A stretch of DNA of 64,000 bases from Chryseobacterium camelliae (GTDB lineage: Bacteria; Bacteroidota; Bacteroidia; Flavobacteriales; Weeksellaceae), in NCBI RefSeq assembly GCF_002770595.1, contig NZ_CP022986.1, positions 3,472,001 to 3,536,000 on the forward strand, given 5' to 3'. Below the pieces are notes generated by a model, which made no database searches, was not told the origin of the DNA, and saw only the letters and a list, made by a program, of their open reading frames with translations. The position numbers and the translations under genes are program-made. This document shows positions 17,890 through 24,002 of this stretch, one piece after another; the stretch's first letter is position 1; each line of letters opens with the position of its first letter.

Positions 17890-19582
17890 AATACACCCTT
17901 TTCCGAAAAATACGTACCCCAGAAAAGGGCTCCTGATCAAAGGGGCTTCACCCATGGTCTGGCTGCATGAGATGGAAATACTGGGGATAGACCTCACCAT
18001 GGTCCGCTCATTTCCCGTGCCCGCCAATGAACCGAATAGGCTGCATGGATGCTTCCTGGTTTTTCAGCATGAAGCTCCTGCCGGGATCGGGAAGAATGCC
18101 TATTTCCAATGTGTGGATGATCAGCTTTTCATTCCCGAATATACCCTTTTTTACCCTAAAGTGTCCCCGGAAGAATGGAGCGCTGCCGGTGCGGAATTCC
18201 TGCTGATGCATCCGGAATTCGGGATGGTGAAGCTGAATGAAGAGATTGACTGGCTCTCACTGATCAGCGATCCTCTGCCATCAGAAGCAACAATCAGGAA
18301 ACCCTCAGCCGGTGTGAAGATTCCTCAGGAAATTAAAAGCTATGCCGTAGAAACAGACGATGAGAAAACACTGGAAGCCCTCCAGAAATCCGGGACCGAG
18401 CAGGAATGGATGAACAATCTTCCTTTTGATCTGCAGAAAGTGATGAACGGCAATAAAAAGGAAATTGAAAAATACCTGAAATATATTGAGAAATACCCTG
18501 AAAGGGCTGTTGATCTTGGCGTGCCGCTGGACGTTACCGGGACTTCCCGGGGTGACGGCTTCGCAAAATTTATATTTAGCCATTCCTGGATTGAAAAGTT
18601 GTTCGGAGGAAACCGTGAAAAAGAGGATGTATCATATTCCGGCAGATACCGATGGATATTCTGGGTATTCCTGATCGTTGTTGGGCTCGCAGGACTTATT
18701 ACTTACTTAAACAAAGAAAAATCCTCTCCTGAAGAGACCGGATCTTCGGGTAAGATTTCCGGAAAACCTGATGAAAATATGATGACTCCTATGGTTGCTT
18801 ATCAGTCCGGTGTAACCGATATCGATATGAAAATCGATTCCATCTACGGAAGAAAACGGAAAGAACTCATGAGGGAACACCTGAAAGCCAGCTTCAGCAG
18901 GAAAAATGAACAGAGCTATGAGGCATACCTGAAGGCCGGCGGCAGGCCGATCGATAAGATTCAGAACGATATAGCAAAGCTGAATGAACGGACCGATGCC
19001 GCTACCGATTCACTAAGAAGAGTCTACCGTAAAAAAATTGTTACCTACTTAGTGAAGAATGAACAGGCATTCAGGAAAAAGATTGCAGATTCCCTCCAGA
19101 AAACCGGTTCCGGAAAGCCTGCTGCTGAAGGGGTCATAAAGAAAATACTCAAAAAGAAACAGATGCTCGTAGAAGACTCACTGGGACGGCTCTATGGAAC
19201 CAAAGATTACCTGGAACCTCCGGCTGTTAATCCTGAAAAGGCCTTACATTCTCAAAACAAAGGAACATCAACTGATCAGGAGCACAGTATTTCTTTCACA
19301 GAGATCTTCTGGCTGATCATTTCCATGATCGGAATGGTAGGGCTGTATTCATTTGTAGTAAAAAAGAGAAGCCTGAATATCGGTGGAGATCATGTTCCGG
19401 CCGGGATCAAAATTTTCCTGATGCTGGTACTCGTAGCTATGGTAGCCTATATTTTCTACCCGCTGATTGCAATGTTCGGATACAACTGGTTTGTATGGTT
19501 CCTGATCATCTGTGTGGTCCTGCTCCTGTACCGTTTGTTCAGCGAAGACAAAACCATTTTAAAATCAGATAAGGATGAATAA
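17879..19582 (+). CDS. bpX-system membrane protein
   Basis: 567 residues. The N-terminal soluble part (1-250; MELRIHPFPKNTYPRKGLLIKG) is followed by a first membrane helix at about 262-278 (WIFWVFLIVVGLAGLITYL). A long Lys/Glu-rich, probably coiled region (about 285-465) follows, then three C-terminal helices (FWLIISMIGMVGLYSFVV, IFLMLVLVAMVAYIFYPLI and WFVWFLIICVVLLLYRLF). It overlaps the vWA-propeller gene by 11 bases and the next gene by 8. It probably anchors the ATPase/vWA complex to the inner membrane. No catalytic motif is seen. Confidence 0.7.
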   Translation: MELRIHPFPKNTYPRKGLLIKGASPMVWLHEMEILGIDLTMVRSFPVPANEPNRLHGCFLVFQHEAPAGIGKNAYFQCVDDQLFIPEYTLFYPKVSPEEWSAAGAEFLLMHPEFGMVKLNEEIDWLSLISDPLPSEATIRKPSAGVKIPQEIKSYAVETDDEKTLEALQKSGTEQEWMNNLPFDLQKVMNGNKKEIEKYLKYIEKYPERAVDLGVPLDVTGTSRGDGFAKFIFSHSWIEKLFGGNREKEDVSYSGRYRWIFWVFLIVVGLAGLITYLNKEKSSPEETGSSGKISGKPDENMMTPMVAYQSGVTDIDMKIDSIYGRKRKELMREHLKASFSRKNEQSYEAYLKAGGRPIDKIQNDIAKLNERTDAATDSLRRVYRKKIVTYLVKNEQAFRKKIADSLQKTGSGKPAAEGVIKKILKKKQMLVEDSLGRLYGTKDYLEPPAVNPEKALHSQNKGTSTDQEHSISFTEIFWLIISMIGMVGLYSFVVKKRSLNIGGDHVPAGIKIFLMLVLVAMVAYIFYPLIAMFGYNWFVWFLIICVVLLLYRLFSEDKTILKSDKDE

Positions 19583-20600
19583 GCAGAGGTTTATCAATAA
19601 ATTCATCGCAGCATTTTTCCTTCTGGTCATCATTAAGGTCATCGGGATCCTGGCACAGCTGTTCCACAAGAGCTTCTGGAGTGTTGTAGGTACATTGATG
19701 CTGTTCATTGTGATTGCCCTGATCTTTTTCGTTGTCCTGCTCCGGCTGGAAGATAAAGAAAAAGAAAAAAGTGCATCCGGACGTACCAGGAAATCCGGCA
19801 GTGGGAATGCCTATGTGGAATCTTCCCTTTTCGACAGGATAAGGAATACTTATGAAGAGCTTGCCCAGAAATACATCACAGAAAACGACTATAGGAAAGC
19901 GGCCAGGGTCTACATCAACCTGCTCCGGGACCATTACCGCGGCGCCAAAGCACTGGAAGAAGGGGGATGGTACAGTGAAGCGGCTGTTATTTACCTTAAA
20001 AAACTCAAAAATAAACCTGAGGCCGCCCATTGCTACGAAAAGGCCAGACAGTACCGGAAAGCCATTGATCTTTATAAAGAACTCGGCCAGAAAGAAAAAG
20101 TAGGGGACCTGTATCTGGAAATGAATGACCGTAACCATGCCAATGCCTATTATCAGATGGTTGTAGATGATTATGTCAGCAACAACCAGATGGTAAAAGG
20201 TTCGCTGATCTACCGGAAAAAAATGAACCTGCCGGATCAGGCTCAGGAAATCCTGCTCAAAGGCTGGGAAGAAAACCGCGATGCCTTTAACTGCCTGAAT
20301 AACTATTTTGCCCAAATTACTGATGTTGAAAAGCTTCAGGAGCAGATTCAGGAACTCTACTACAAGACTCCTTCAGATCGTAAAATCATTTACCTGGAAG
20401 CCATGAAGCATGAATTCAAAAAAGCTCCAGAACTTCATGCAGCTACCAGAACTATCGCCTATGAGATTATCGCTGAAAAAATAGCGACTCATTCAGAAAT
20501 CGTGAATGAACTGAAACATTTCAATCCTAAAGATGAGATCATCCTGAAGGATATTTCGAGGTATAAGACGGGTAGGAACAGGATATTGAAGGGTGGGTGA
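19575..20600 (+). CDS. Membrane-anchored TPR/alpha-solenoid protein (last gene of bpX cluster)
   Basis: 341 residues. Two N-terminal membrane helices (about 10-28 and 36-55) are followed by a charged linker and an alpha-solenoid (about 85-300). The repeats resemble TPR/Sel1-like units (YRKAARVYINLLRDHY, GWYSEAAVIYLKKL, KARQYRKAIDLYKEL). TPR-like proteins are recurrent partners in MoxR-vWA-propeller systems and probably serve as protein-binding platforms. It overlaps the preceding gene by 8 bases and ends the compact cluster. Confidence 0.75.
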   Translation: MNKQRFINKFIAAFFLLVIIKVIGILAQLFHKSFWSVVGTLMLFIVIALIFFVVLLRLEDKEKEKSASGRTRKSGSGNAYVESSLFDRIRNTYEELAQKYITENDYRKAARVYINLLRDHYRGAKALEEGGWYSEAAVIYLKKLKNKPEAAHCYEKARQYRKAIDLYKELGQKEKVGDLYLEMNDRNHANAYYQMVVDDYVSNNQMVKGSLIYRKKMNLPDQAQEILLKGWEENRDAFNCLNNYFAQITDVEKLQEQIQELYYKTPSDRKIIYLEAMKHEFKKAPELHAATRTIAYEIIAEKIATHSEIVNELKHFNPKDEIILKDISRYKTGRNRILKGG

Positions 20601-20792
20601 TGATTGACAGGCTTGATAAATTTAAAGATTTAAAGATTGAATAATTTAAAGATTTAAAATTGAGAAATTGGTTTTTGAAAGGAGTTTTTAGGTAATAAAA
20701 GAATCGTGTTGTTTAAATCCAAATGGCTTTGAGAACCTCAGCTACCAGGTTTGTTAAAAATTAAAATACCCCACCATAACAGGAAAAAGATT
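20601..20792. other. Spacer with short direct repeats
   Basis: Contains an AT-rich direct repeat built from ATTTAAAGATT (20618-20662). No gene is seen until the small ORF at 20811. Confidence 0.4.
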
Positions 20793-20800
20793 TATCTTTG
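20793..20800 (+). promoter_or_regulatory. -7 box of a small transcription unit
   Basis: An exact TATCTTTG box 11 bases before the small ORF at 20811. No well-placed -33 TTG was found, so this is a partial promoter call. Confidence 0.45.
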
Positions 20801-20810
20801 CACCAGTATA

Positions 20811-20936
20811 ATGATGACAATACAAAGCACACATATCTGTTTAAATCTCTGCGATCGCCCTGTAGGAAAGGGATCGTTTGCATATGACTGCATGATATCA
20901 GATGAGGTGAACTGTGCTTGCTTTGAAAATTATTGA
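20811..20936 (+). CDS. Putative 41-residue Cys-rich small protein
   Basis: The ORF MMTIQSTHIC... to ...CACFENY has five cysteines (10, 14, 27, 35, 37) in 41 residues. It is preceded by a -7 box and followed by a clear terminator (20973-21000), so this is a self-contained unit of about 190 bases. An internal hairpin (arms around CGAT and ATCG with CCC/GGG) lies in the coding region, so the unit could instead make a small RNA. No family recognised. Confidence 0.35.
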   Translation: MMTIQSTHICLNLCDRPVGKGSFAYDCMISDEVNCACFENY

Positions 20937-20972
20937 CAATAATCCCGTAAAATTCAAATCAAAATAAAACAG

Positions 20973-21000
20973 AAACGCCTCAGACAACGGGGCGTTTTTT
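20973..21000 (+). terminator. Rho-independent terminator
   Basis: Arms AAACGCC (20973-20979) and GGCGTTT (20991-20997), followed by T residues. It separates the small ORF unit from the tRNA-like array. Confidence 0.8.
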
Positions 21001-21228
21001 GTGTTTTTAAGGCAGAAATTATTTAGAATGATAAAAAATAACCATACAAGTGAAAATTTTTTAACAACCAATGAACAACTAATACGAAAATAGAGCGTGA
21101 TCAGTAAACCCGATGAGAGACAGTCATTTAGGTAAAAAAGGATCTGCGGTGAGCCGCGGACAGGAAATTTTTATGCTAAATTTTGAGTTTAAATTACTGA
21201 TTATCAAATGTTTATATTAAAAATATAT
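21001..21228. other. Non-coding spacer before the array promoter
   Basis: No coding region is seen. It contains a hairpin CTGCGG-TGAG-CCGCGG (about 21143-21158, one G-U pair) that fits no riboswitch class I recognise. Confidence 0.4.
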
Positions 21229-21259
21229 TTGCGGATGTGGAAATTTCGTCTTTACTTTG
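21229..21259 (+). promoter_or_regulatory. Promoter of the tRNA-like array / RNA-processing locus
   Basis: TTG (21229-21231), 20 bases, then TTACTTTG (21252-21259), one mismatch from TAnnTTTG. Transcription would start near 21265 and cover the leader peptide and attenuator. Confidence 0.55.
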
Positions 21260-21320
21260 CAACCGAAAATTGAAAACAACAGATTTCAGTCTTTCACAAA
21301 CTTTAAACAAGAACAAAACA

Positions 21321-21458
21321 ATGAAACATTTACATACCCTATCTGAAATGAACTCAACACAGCCCGGCGGGCAGCCGAGAGGTCAGCAGTATACCTGTAA
21401 GGTTCTTCTTGATAATGATTTTATACATAAAAGGTGCTTATATACATGGGTCAGCTAA
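21321..21458 (+). CDS. Putative 45-residue leader peptide
   Basis: The ATG at 21321 starts MKHLHTLSEMNSTQPGGQPR and the ORF ends in CLYTWVS at the TAA 21456-21458. It is the first ORF behind the array promoter. The stop codon lies in the loop of a small hairpin (GTCAG/CTGAC), and the last codons form the 5' arm of a long stem that competes with the following terminator. This is the geometry of a translation-controlled attenuator. Gln-, Cys- and Arg-containing; no similarity to a known protein noticed. In-frame upstream codons from 21237 would extend it but overlap the promoter. Confidence 0.4.
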   Translation: MKHLHTLSEMNSTQPGGQPRGQQYTCKVLLDNDFIHKRCLYTWVS

Positions 21459-21511
21459 TGAACTGACACGTCCGAACATATAAGCGCCTCCTGAAAAGAG
21501 GCGCTTTTTTT
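21432..21511 (+). promoter_or_regulatory. Attenuator-like switch: antiterminator stem versus terminator
   Basis: A 12-bp stem can form between AGGTGCTTATAT (21432-21443) and ATATAAGCGCCT (21478-21489), with one G-U pair, enclosing the small GTCAG/CTGAC hairpin. Bases 21483-21490 are also the 5' arm of a perfect 8-bp terminator, AGCGCCTC and GAGGCGCT (21498-21505), followed by seven T (21505-21511). The two structures exclude each other. A ribosome finishing the leader peptide would cover the first arm and favour termination. Confidence 0.65.
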
Positions 21512-21533
21512 ATGGTGAATGGTAGAGATAAAC

Positions 21534-21577
21534 GGTCCCGTAGCTCGAATGATCAGAGCACCGGCCTTCGAAACCGG
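21534..21577 (+). ncRNA. tRNA-like element 1: 5' half, Arg(TCG)-like
   Basis: Acceptor 5' strand GGTCCCG (21534-21540), D arm GCTC/GAGC (21543-21546 and 21556-21559) and anticodon arm 21561-21577 with loop CTTCGAA (anticodon TCG) and one C-A mismatch. No matching CGGGACC acceptor strand or T arm follows, so only the 5' half of a tRNA is present. A 9-bp inverted repeat, GTGAATGGT (21515-21523) and ACCATTCAC (21690-21698), encloses it. Confidence 0.55.
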
Positions 21578-21705
21578 AAATATAAGGTGAAGCCTTTCCG
21601 GTATTACAGGTAAATATGTTGTCATGGCAGATTCGCTTTTACCGGTACATATTTTAAAAAAATTGACAAGCGAAGTGAATTGACTTTTCACCATTCACTG
21701 CAACA

Positions 21706-21776
21706 GGTCTATTGAGGTAATGGTAACCTTCCCGACTGTCTCTCGGGTACCGCGGGTTCGATTCCCGCATAGACCG
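21706..21776 (+). tRNA. tRNA-like element 2: complete, Asp(GTC)-type
   Basis: Acceptor stem GGTCTAT (21706-21712) with ATAGACC (21769-21775), 7 bp perfect, discriminator G. D stem AGG/CCT with GG in the loop. Anticodon arm CCCGA-CTGTCTC-TCGGG with anticodon GTC at 21738-21740. T arm GCGGG-TTCGATT-CCCGC (21752-21768). No CCA is encoded. The D stem is short and position 37 is T, not a purine, so it may not work in normal decoding. The G discriminator fits Asp identity. Confidence 0.7.
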
Positions 21777-21780
21777 CAAA

Positions 21781-21834
21781 GGTTCATCAATGTCTGCTCC
21801 GGCTGTCTCCCGGAAATGATTGTATGGTGAACCT
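21781..21834 (+). ncRNA. tRNA-like element 3: armless mini-tRNA with Asp-type anticodon loop
   Basis: GGTTCA (21781-21786) pairs perfectly with TGAACC (21828-21833), extended by one T-G pair. Between them lies a perfect anticodon-type arm TCCGG-CTGTCTC-CCGGA (21798-21814), whose seven-base loop is identical to that of the neighbouring element at 21706. D and T arms are absent and replaced by linkers of 10 and about 12 bases. Total length about 54 bases. Confidence 0.5.
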
Positions 21835-21840
21835 GCACAA

Positions 21841-21915
21841 CTGGAAAGATAACGGTGGTTGTTTACCCGCCTTGGACGCGGGAGGTCATAGGTTCGAATC
21901 CTATTTTCCAGACCA
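21841..21915 (+). tRNA. tRNA-like element 4: complete with CCA, Pro(TGG)-type anticodon
   Basis: Acceptor CTGGAAA (21841-21847) pairs perfectly with TTTCCAG (21905-21911), followed by A and an encoded CCA (21913-21915). D arm AAC/GTT with loop GGTGGTT. Anticodon arm CCCGC-CTTGGAC-GCGGG (21866-21882), anticodon TGG at 21873-21875. Variable loop of 5. T arm ATAGG-TTCGAAT-CCTAT. The C1-G72 pair and weak D arm are unlike usual bacterial tRNA-Pro. It is the only element of the array with an encoded CCA. Confidence 0.7.
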
Positions 21916-21940
21916 ATAGTTTCAGAAGAGAGCAAAGGAA

Positions 21941-22000
21941 AAGTCCGTCAGCGCAGACGATCTTTAGCCAAAAAACACAATACCTATAGACGGGCTTTTT
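21941..22000 (+). repeat. Array hairpin repeat, copy 1
   Basis: AAGTCCGTC (21941-21949) pairs with GACGGGCTT (21989-21997), with one T-G pair, followed by T residues. The loop carries the shared GCGCAGA...TCTT...AAACACAATA motif, more diverged than in copies 2 and 3. Confidence 0.6.
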
Positions 22001-22067
22001 CTCAACTCAAAAATGGACAGCAGTAATAATGGACAAAGTGACCGTAAGATCAGTTTTTAGAGATGAT

Positions 22068-22126
22068 AAAGCCTGTCGAAGCGCAGAAGTTCTTATATCA
22101 AACACAATAAGACAGGCTTTGTTTTT
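22068..22126 (+). repeat. Array hairpin repeat, copy 2
   Basis: Perfect 10-bp stem AAAGCCTGTC (22068-22077) with GACAGGCTTT (22111-22120), then GTTTTT. The loop reads GCGCAGAAGTTCTTATATCA followed by AACACAATAA. It looks like a terminator with an unusually long, conserved loop. Confidence 0.65.
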
Positions 22127-22157
22127 AATAAAACACGATCATCATAATGACGGAAAG

Positions 22158-22207
22158 TCACTAATGAGTTATAATCTATTACTCATTGCTCATTACCTAT
22201 TACTCAT
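22158..22207. repeat. ATTACTCATT-type repeat, copy A
   Basis: AATGAGT and several ACTCATT/CTCATTAC units occur as imperfect direct and inverted repeats just upstream of the tRNA-like element at 22214. Related copies lie at 22463-22490, 22662-22749 and 41848-41912. Confidence 0.6.
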
Positions 22208-22213
22208 ACAAAT

Positions 22214-22292
22214 GATGGTTCGCCGAAGCGAGAGAGTCGGGGCGGTCTGCAAAACCGTTGCGTAAGCTGAGTGGGTTCAAAATGTGGAACAT
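22214..22292 (+). ncRNA. tRNA-like element 5: degenerate class II, Cys(GCA)-type anticodon
   Basis: Anticodon arm GCGGT-CTGCAAA-ACCGT (22244-22260 region) gives anticodon GCA. The 5' and 3' ends pair only over GTTC/GAAC, and the T arm (GTGGG-TTCAAAA) lacks its 3' strand. It aligns along its length with the element at 22496 and shares its GGGGCGGTCTG core and AAAACCGTTGCG, so the two are duplicates, this one decayed. Confidence 0.5.
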
Positions 22293-22324
22293 TCGTGAAT
22301 TCAATAAAAAAATGCGATAATCAT

Positions 22325-22368
22325 GAACAATCCCATAACCATCTCAAACAGCTAAAATGAGATTGTTC
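22325..22368 (+). ncRNA. Alternative-hairpin segment in the array
   Basis: GAACAATC (22325-22332) pairs perfectly with GATTGTTC (22361-22368), while ATCTCA (22341-22346) can pair with TGAGAT (22358-22363). The two stems share bases 22361-22363. A short structured RNA or another array spacer; function unknown. Confidence 0.35.
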
Positions 22369-22380
22369 CGGAAAAAAAAG

Positions 22381-22435
22381 GCCTGTCGGGCGCAGGAGTT
22401 CTTATATCAAACAAAAATTAAGACAGGCTTTATTT
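22381..22435 (+). repeat. Array hairpin repeat, copy 3
   Basis: GCCTGTC (22381-22387) pairs with GACAGGC (22422-22428), then TTTATTTTT. The loop has CGCAGGAGTTCTTATATCAA and AACAAAAATTAA, nearly the same as copy 2. Confidence 0.65.
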
Positions 22436-22462
22436 TTCCATAGGTTATGGGAAAATCAGAGG

Positions 22463-22490
22463 GTTATTACCCATTACTGATTACCCATAA
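22463..22490. repeat. ATTACTCATT-type repeat, copy B
   Basis: TTATTACCCATTACTGATTA followed by CCCATAA, directly upstream of the tRNA-like element at 22496, the same relative position as copy A before the element at 22214. Confidence 0.5.
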
Positions 22491-22495
22491 AAAAA

Positions 22496-22579
22496 GGAAG
22501 CACGCCGGAGCCGGAGGGCCGGGGCGGTCTGTAAAACCGTTGCGTCTTTGCTGAGCAGGTTCAAATCCTGTTGTTTCCA
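22496..22579 (+). tRNA. tRNA-like element 6: class II, Tyr(GTA)-type
   Basis: Acceptor GGAAGCA (22496-22502) pairs with TGTTTCC (22572-22578), with one G-T pair, discriminator A. Anticodon arm GCGGT-CTGTAAA-ACCGT (22524-22540), anticodon GTA at 22531-22533. A long variable region of 14 bases, as in bacterial tRNA-Tyr. T arm GCAGG-TTCAAAT-CCTGT (22555-22571). The D region (CGCCGGAGCCGGAGGGCC) is GC-rich and does not fold in the usual way, so decoding function is uncertain. Confidence 0.65.
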
Positions 22580-22583
22580 CAAA

Positions 22584-22654
22584 CCGCTGATAATGTAATG
22601 GCAGCATGCAGGAACTATACTCTTGTTGTTCAGGTTCGATTCCTGGTCAGATGG
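22584..22654 (+). ncRNA. tRNA-like element 7: degenerate acceptor, TAT anticodon position
   Basis: D arm ATG-TAATGGCAG-CAT (22593-22607), anticodon arm CAGGA-ACTATAC-TCTTG (22609-22625) and T arm TCAGG-TTCGATT-CCTGG (22630-22646) all pair. The base before the anticodon is C instead of T, and the acceptor strands CCGCTGA and TCAGATG have two mismatches. It starts 4 bases after the end of the preceding element. Confidence 0.55.
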
Positions 22655-22661
22655 TCATAAA

Positions 22662-22749
22662 AGTAATAAGCAATGAGTAAGAAGTAATGCTGCTTGCCCG
22701 TAAATAGTAGATTTTAATATTACCTATTACTCATTACTCATTACTCATT
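22662..22749. repeat. ATTACTCATT-type repeat, copy C
   Basis: AGTAATAAGCAATGAGTAAG at the left and TATTACTCATTACTCATTAC at the right form an imperfect inverted repeat. It closes the array before the DUF458 gene. Confidence 0.6.
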
Positions 22750-22806
22750 AAATATATAATACAAGCTTACAGTATAACACTAACAGTTAAATAAATAGGT
22801 AGAAAA

Positions 22807-23292
22807 ATGGAAACGCAACAAGAAACCTGGCAGAACATGACCGGAAAGATTTTCCGCAGTCCTATCACACAGCTGGTAGAAGAAGCCATCATCCGTGAAC
22901 AGGCTCAGGGGTACCGTCTGAAAGTATGTGTGGGATCAGATTCCCATGTTTACGGAGATGCTATTAATTATGCAACGGCCGTAGTCCTGATTCGTGAGGG
23001 AAAAGGAGCGTTTACCTTTATCAGGAAAGAAAGAGAGATCCAGCGGATCAGCATCAAAGAACGGATGCTGAATGAAGTTAACAAATCTGTCGCAATTGCC
23101 TATGCAATCTGTGCCGTTCTGGATGCTTACGGAGTAGAAATGGAGGTACACGCGGACATCAATACCGACCCGGATTTTAAATCCAATGCAGCCTTAAAAG
23201 ATGCTATGGGATATATTCTGGGGATGGGGTACGTATTCAAAGCAAAACCTTTTGCCTTCGCGAGTTCCAATTGCGCTGATTTGATGGTGTAA
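22807..23292 (+). CDS. DUF458 (YkuK-type) RNase H-fold protein
   Basis: 161 residues, matching the family in length. Conserved acidic motifs of the RNase H fold are present: VGSDSH (D45), MLNEVNKS (E90), VHADIN (D117) and the C-terminal FASSNCAD (D158). Predicted role: ribonuclease or RNA-processing enzyme. The family is reported in several bacterial RNA-repair and stress operons, though no activity is firmly established to my knowledge. It is the first protein gene after the tRNA-like array, about 150 bases behind the last element, suggesting the array is its RNA partner or substrate. Confidence 0.82.
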   Translation: METQQETWQNMTGKIFRSPITQLVEEAIIREQAQGYRLKVCVGSDSHVYGDAINYATAVVLIREGKGAFTFIRKEREIQRISIKERMLNEVNKSVAIAYAICAVLDAYGVEMEVHADINTDPDFKSNAALKDAMGYILGMGYVFKAKPFAFASSNCADLMV

Positions 23293-23383
23293 TTTAAAAC
23301 ATCAGATTAAGATACTGAATATTGATCTAATTGATATCCAACATTACAACTGATTAAAATATTAAATAAAATAAGGGTAATCC

Positions 23384-23755
23384 ATGAAAATAACAAAAAG
23401 ATTCATATTTCTGGATGATATACGAGATCCTGTTGACGTATACCCATATACTAAAGAGGGTATTTTCCTGAGGAATGACTGGTGTATTGTACGGAACTAT
23501 GAGCAGTTTACCGGCAGTATCCTTGAGAAAGGACTTCCCGCAATGATTTCATTCGACCATGACCTGGCTGATGAGCATTATATAAAGCCTGATAGTCAGG
23601 AGTATATTGAAAAGACAGGATATGATTGCGCCAAATGGCTGGTAGAATATTGCATGGATCATATTTTAGATCTTCCCGAATTTTACTGCCATTCCATGAA
23701 TCCTGTTGGAAAGGACAATATAGAACGTCTCTTGAATAATTTTAAAAACAGGTGA
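23384..23755 (+). CDS. Cyclic-phosphate-processing receiver-like (cREC) protein
   Basis: 123 residues. The motifs FLDDIRDP (D11/D12), SFDHDLADEHY (D58-H59-D60), TGYDCAKWL and CHSMNPVGKDNI (H103, N106) are the signature of the cREC family, a receiver-fold variant. It was predicted from comparative genomics of RNA-repair operons to process RNA 2',3'-cyclic phosphate ends. It is not an ordinary response regulator, as the extra His residues show. It lies 91 bases after the DUF458 gene and is followed by a hairpin at 23764-23788. Its presence is the main reason to read this locus as RNA end-processing. Confidence 0.85.
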   Translation: MKITKRFIFLDDIRDPVDVYPYTKEGIFLRNDWCIVRNYEQFTGSILEKGLPAMISFDHDLADEHYIKPDSQEYIEKTGYDCAKWLVEYCMDHILDLPEFYCHSMNPVGKDNIERLLNNFKNR

Positions 23756-23763
23756 TCAATAAG

Positions 23764-23794
23764 GTTCCGGTAATACATTTGCCGGAACTTCTTG
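23764..23794 (+). terminator. Probable terminator after cREC gene
   Basis: GTTCCGG (23764-23770) pairs with CCGGAAC (23782-23788), then TTCTTGT. The T run is weak, so termination may be partial. A -7 box TATCTTTG at 23888-23895 could restart transcription for the exonucleases. Confidence 0.5.
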
Positions 23795-24002
23795 TGAAGC
23801 GCTAACCAAATAACAATTTTTCGATAGTAGTCCGCTAATCTCAGTCAAAGCTTGGTGATAAGCAAATAGAATGCATGCCGATGGTTTTATCTTTGCAGGG
23901 CTTTAGCAGCAGAATCAACTAACCATGCACTTTCTGCCTCATTCATTTGTCAGGCAGATCCAGGCCGGTGCGTAGGTGCTGTAAAAATAAAAACAAAAGA
24001 AG

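Noticed and set aside
19539..20315. A 258-codon minus-strand hydrophobic frame
   Set aside because: Mirror of the TPR/solenoid gene, whose helix pairs give a Phe-rich antisense frame.
13659..20600. MoxR/vWA genes as a CbbQ/CbbO or Bat aerotolerance operon
   Set aside because: The vWA protein carries a beta-propeller and the partners do not match BatA-E or CbbO.
21224..21231. TATATTTG as the -7 box of the array promoter
   Set aside because: It lacks a TTG at the right distance; the TTG-N20-TTACTTTG pair overlapping it fits better.
22158..22749. Possible CRISPR array from repeated ATTACTCATT units
   Set aside because: Units are short, imperfect, partly inverted and not separated by regular unique spacers; no cas genes.
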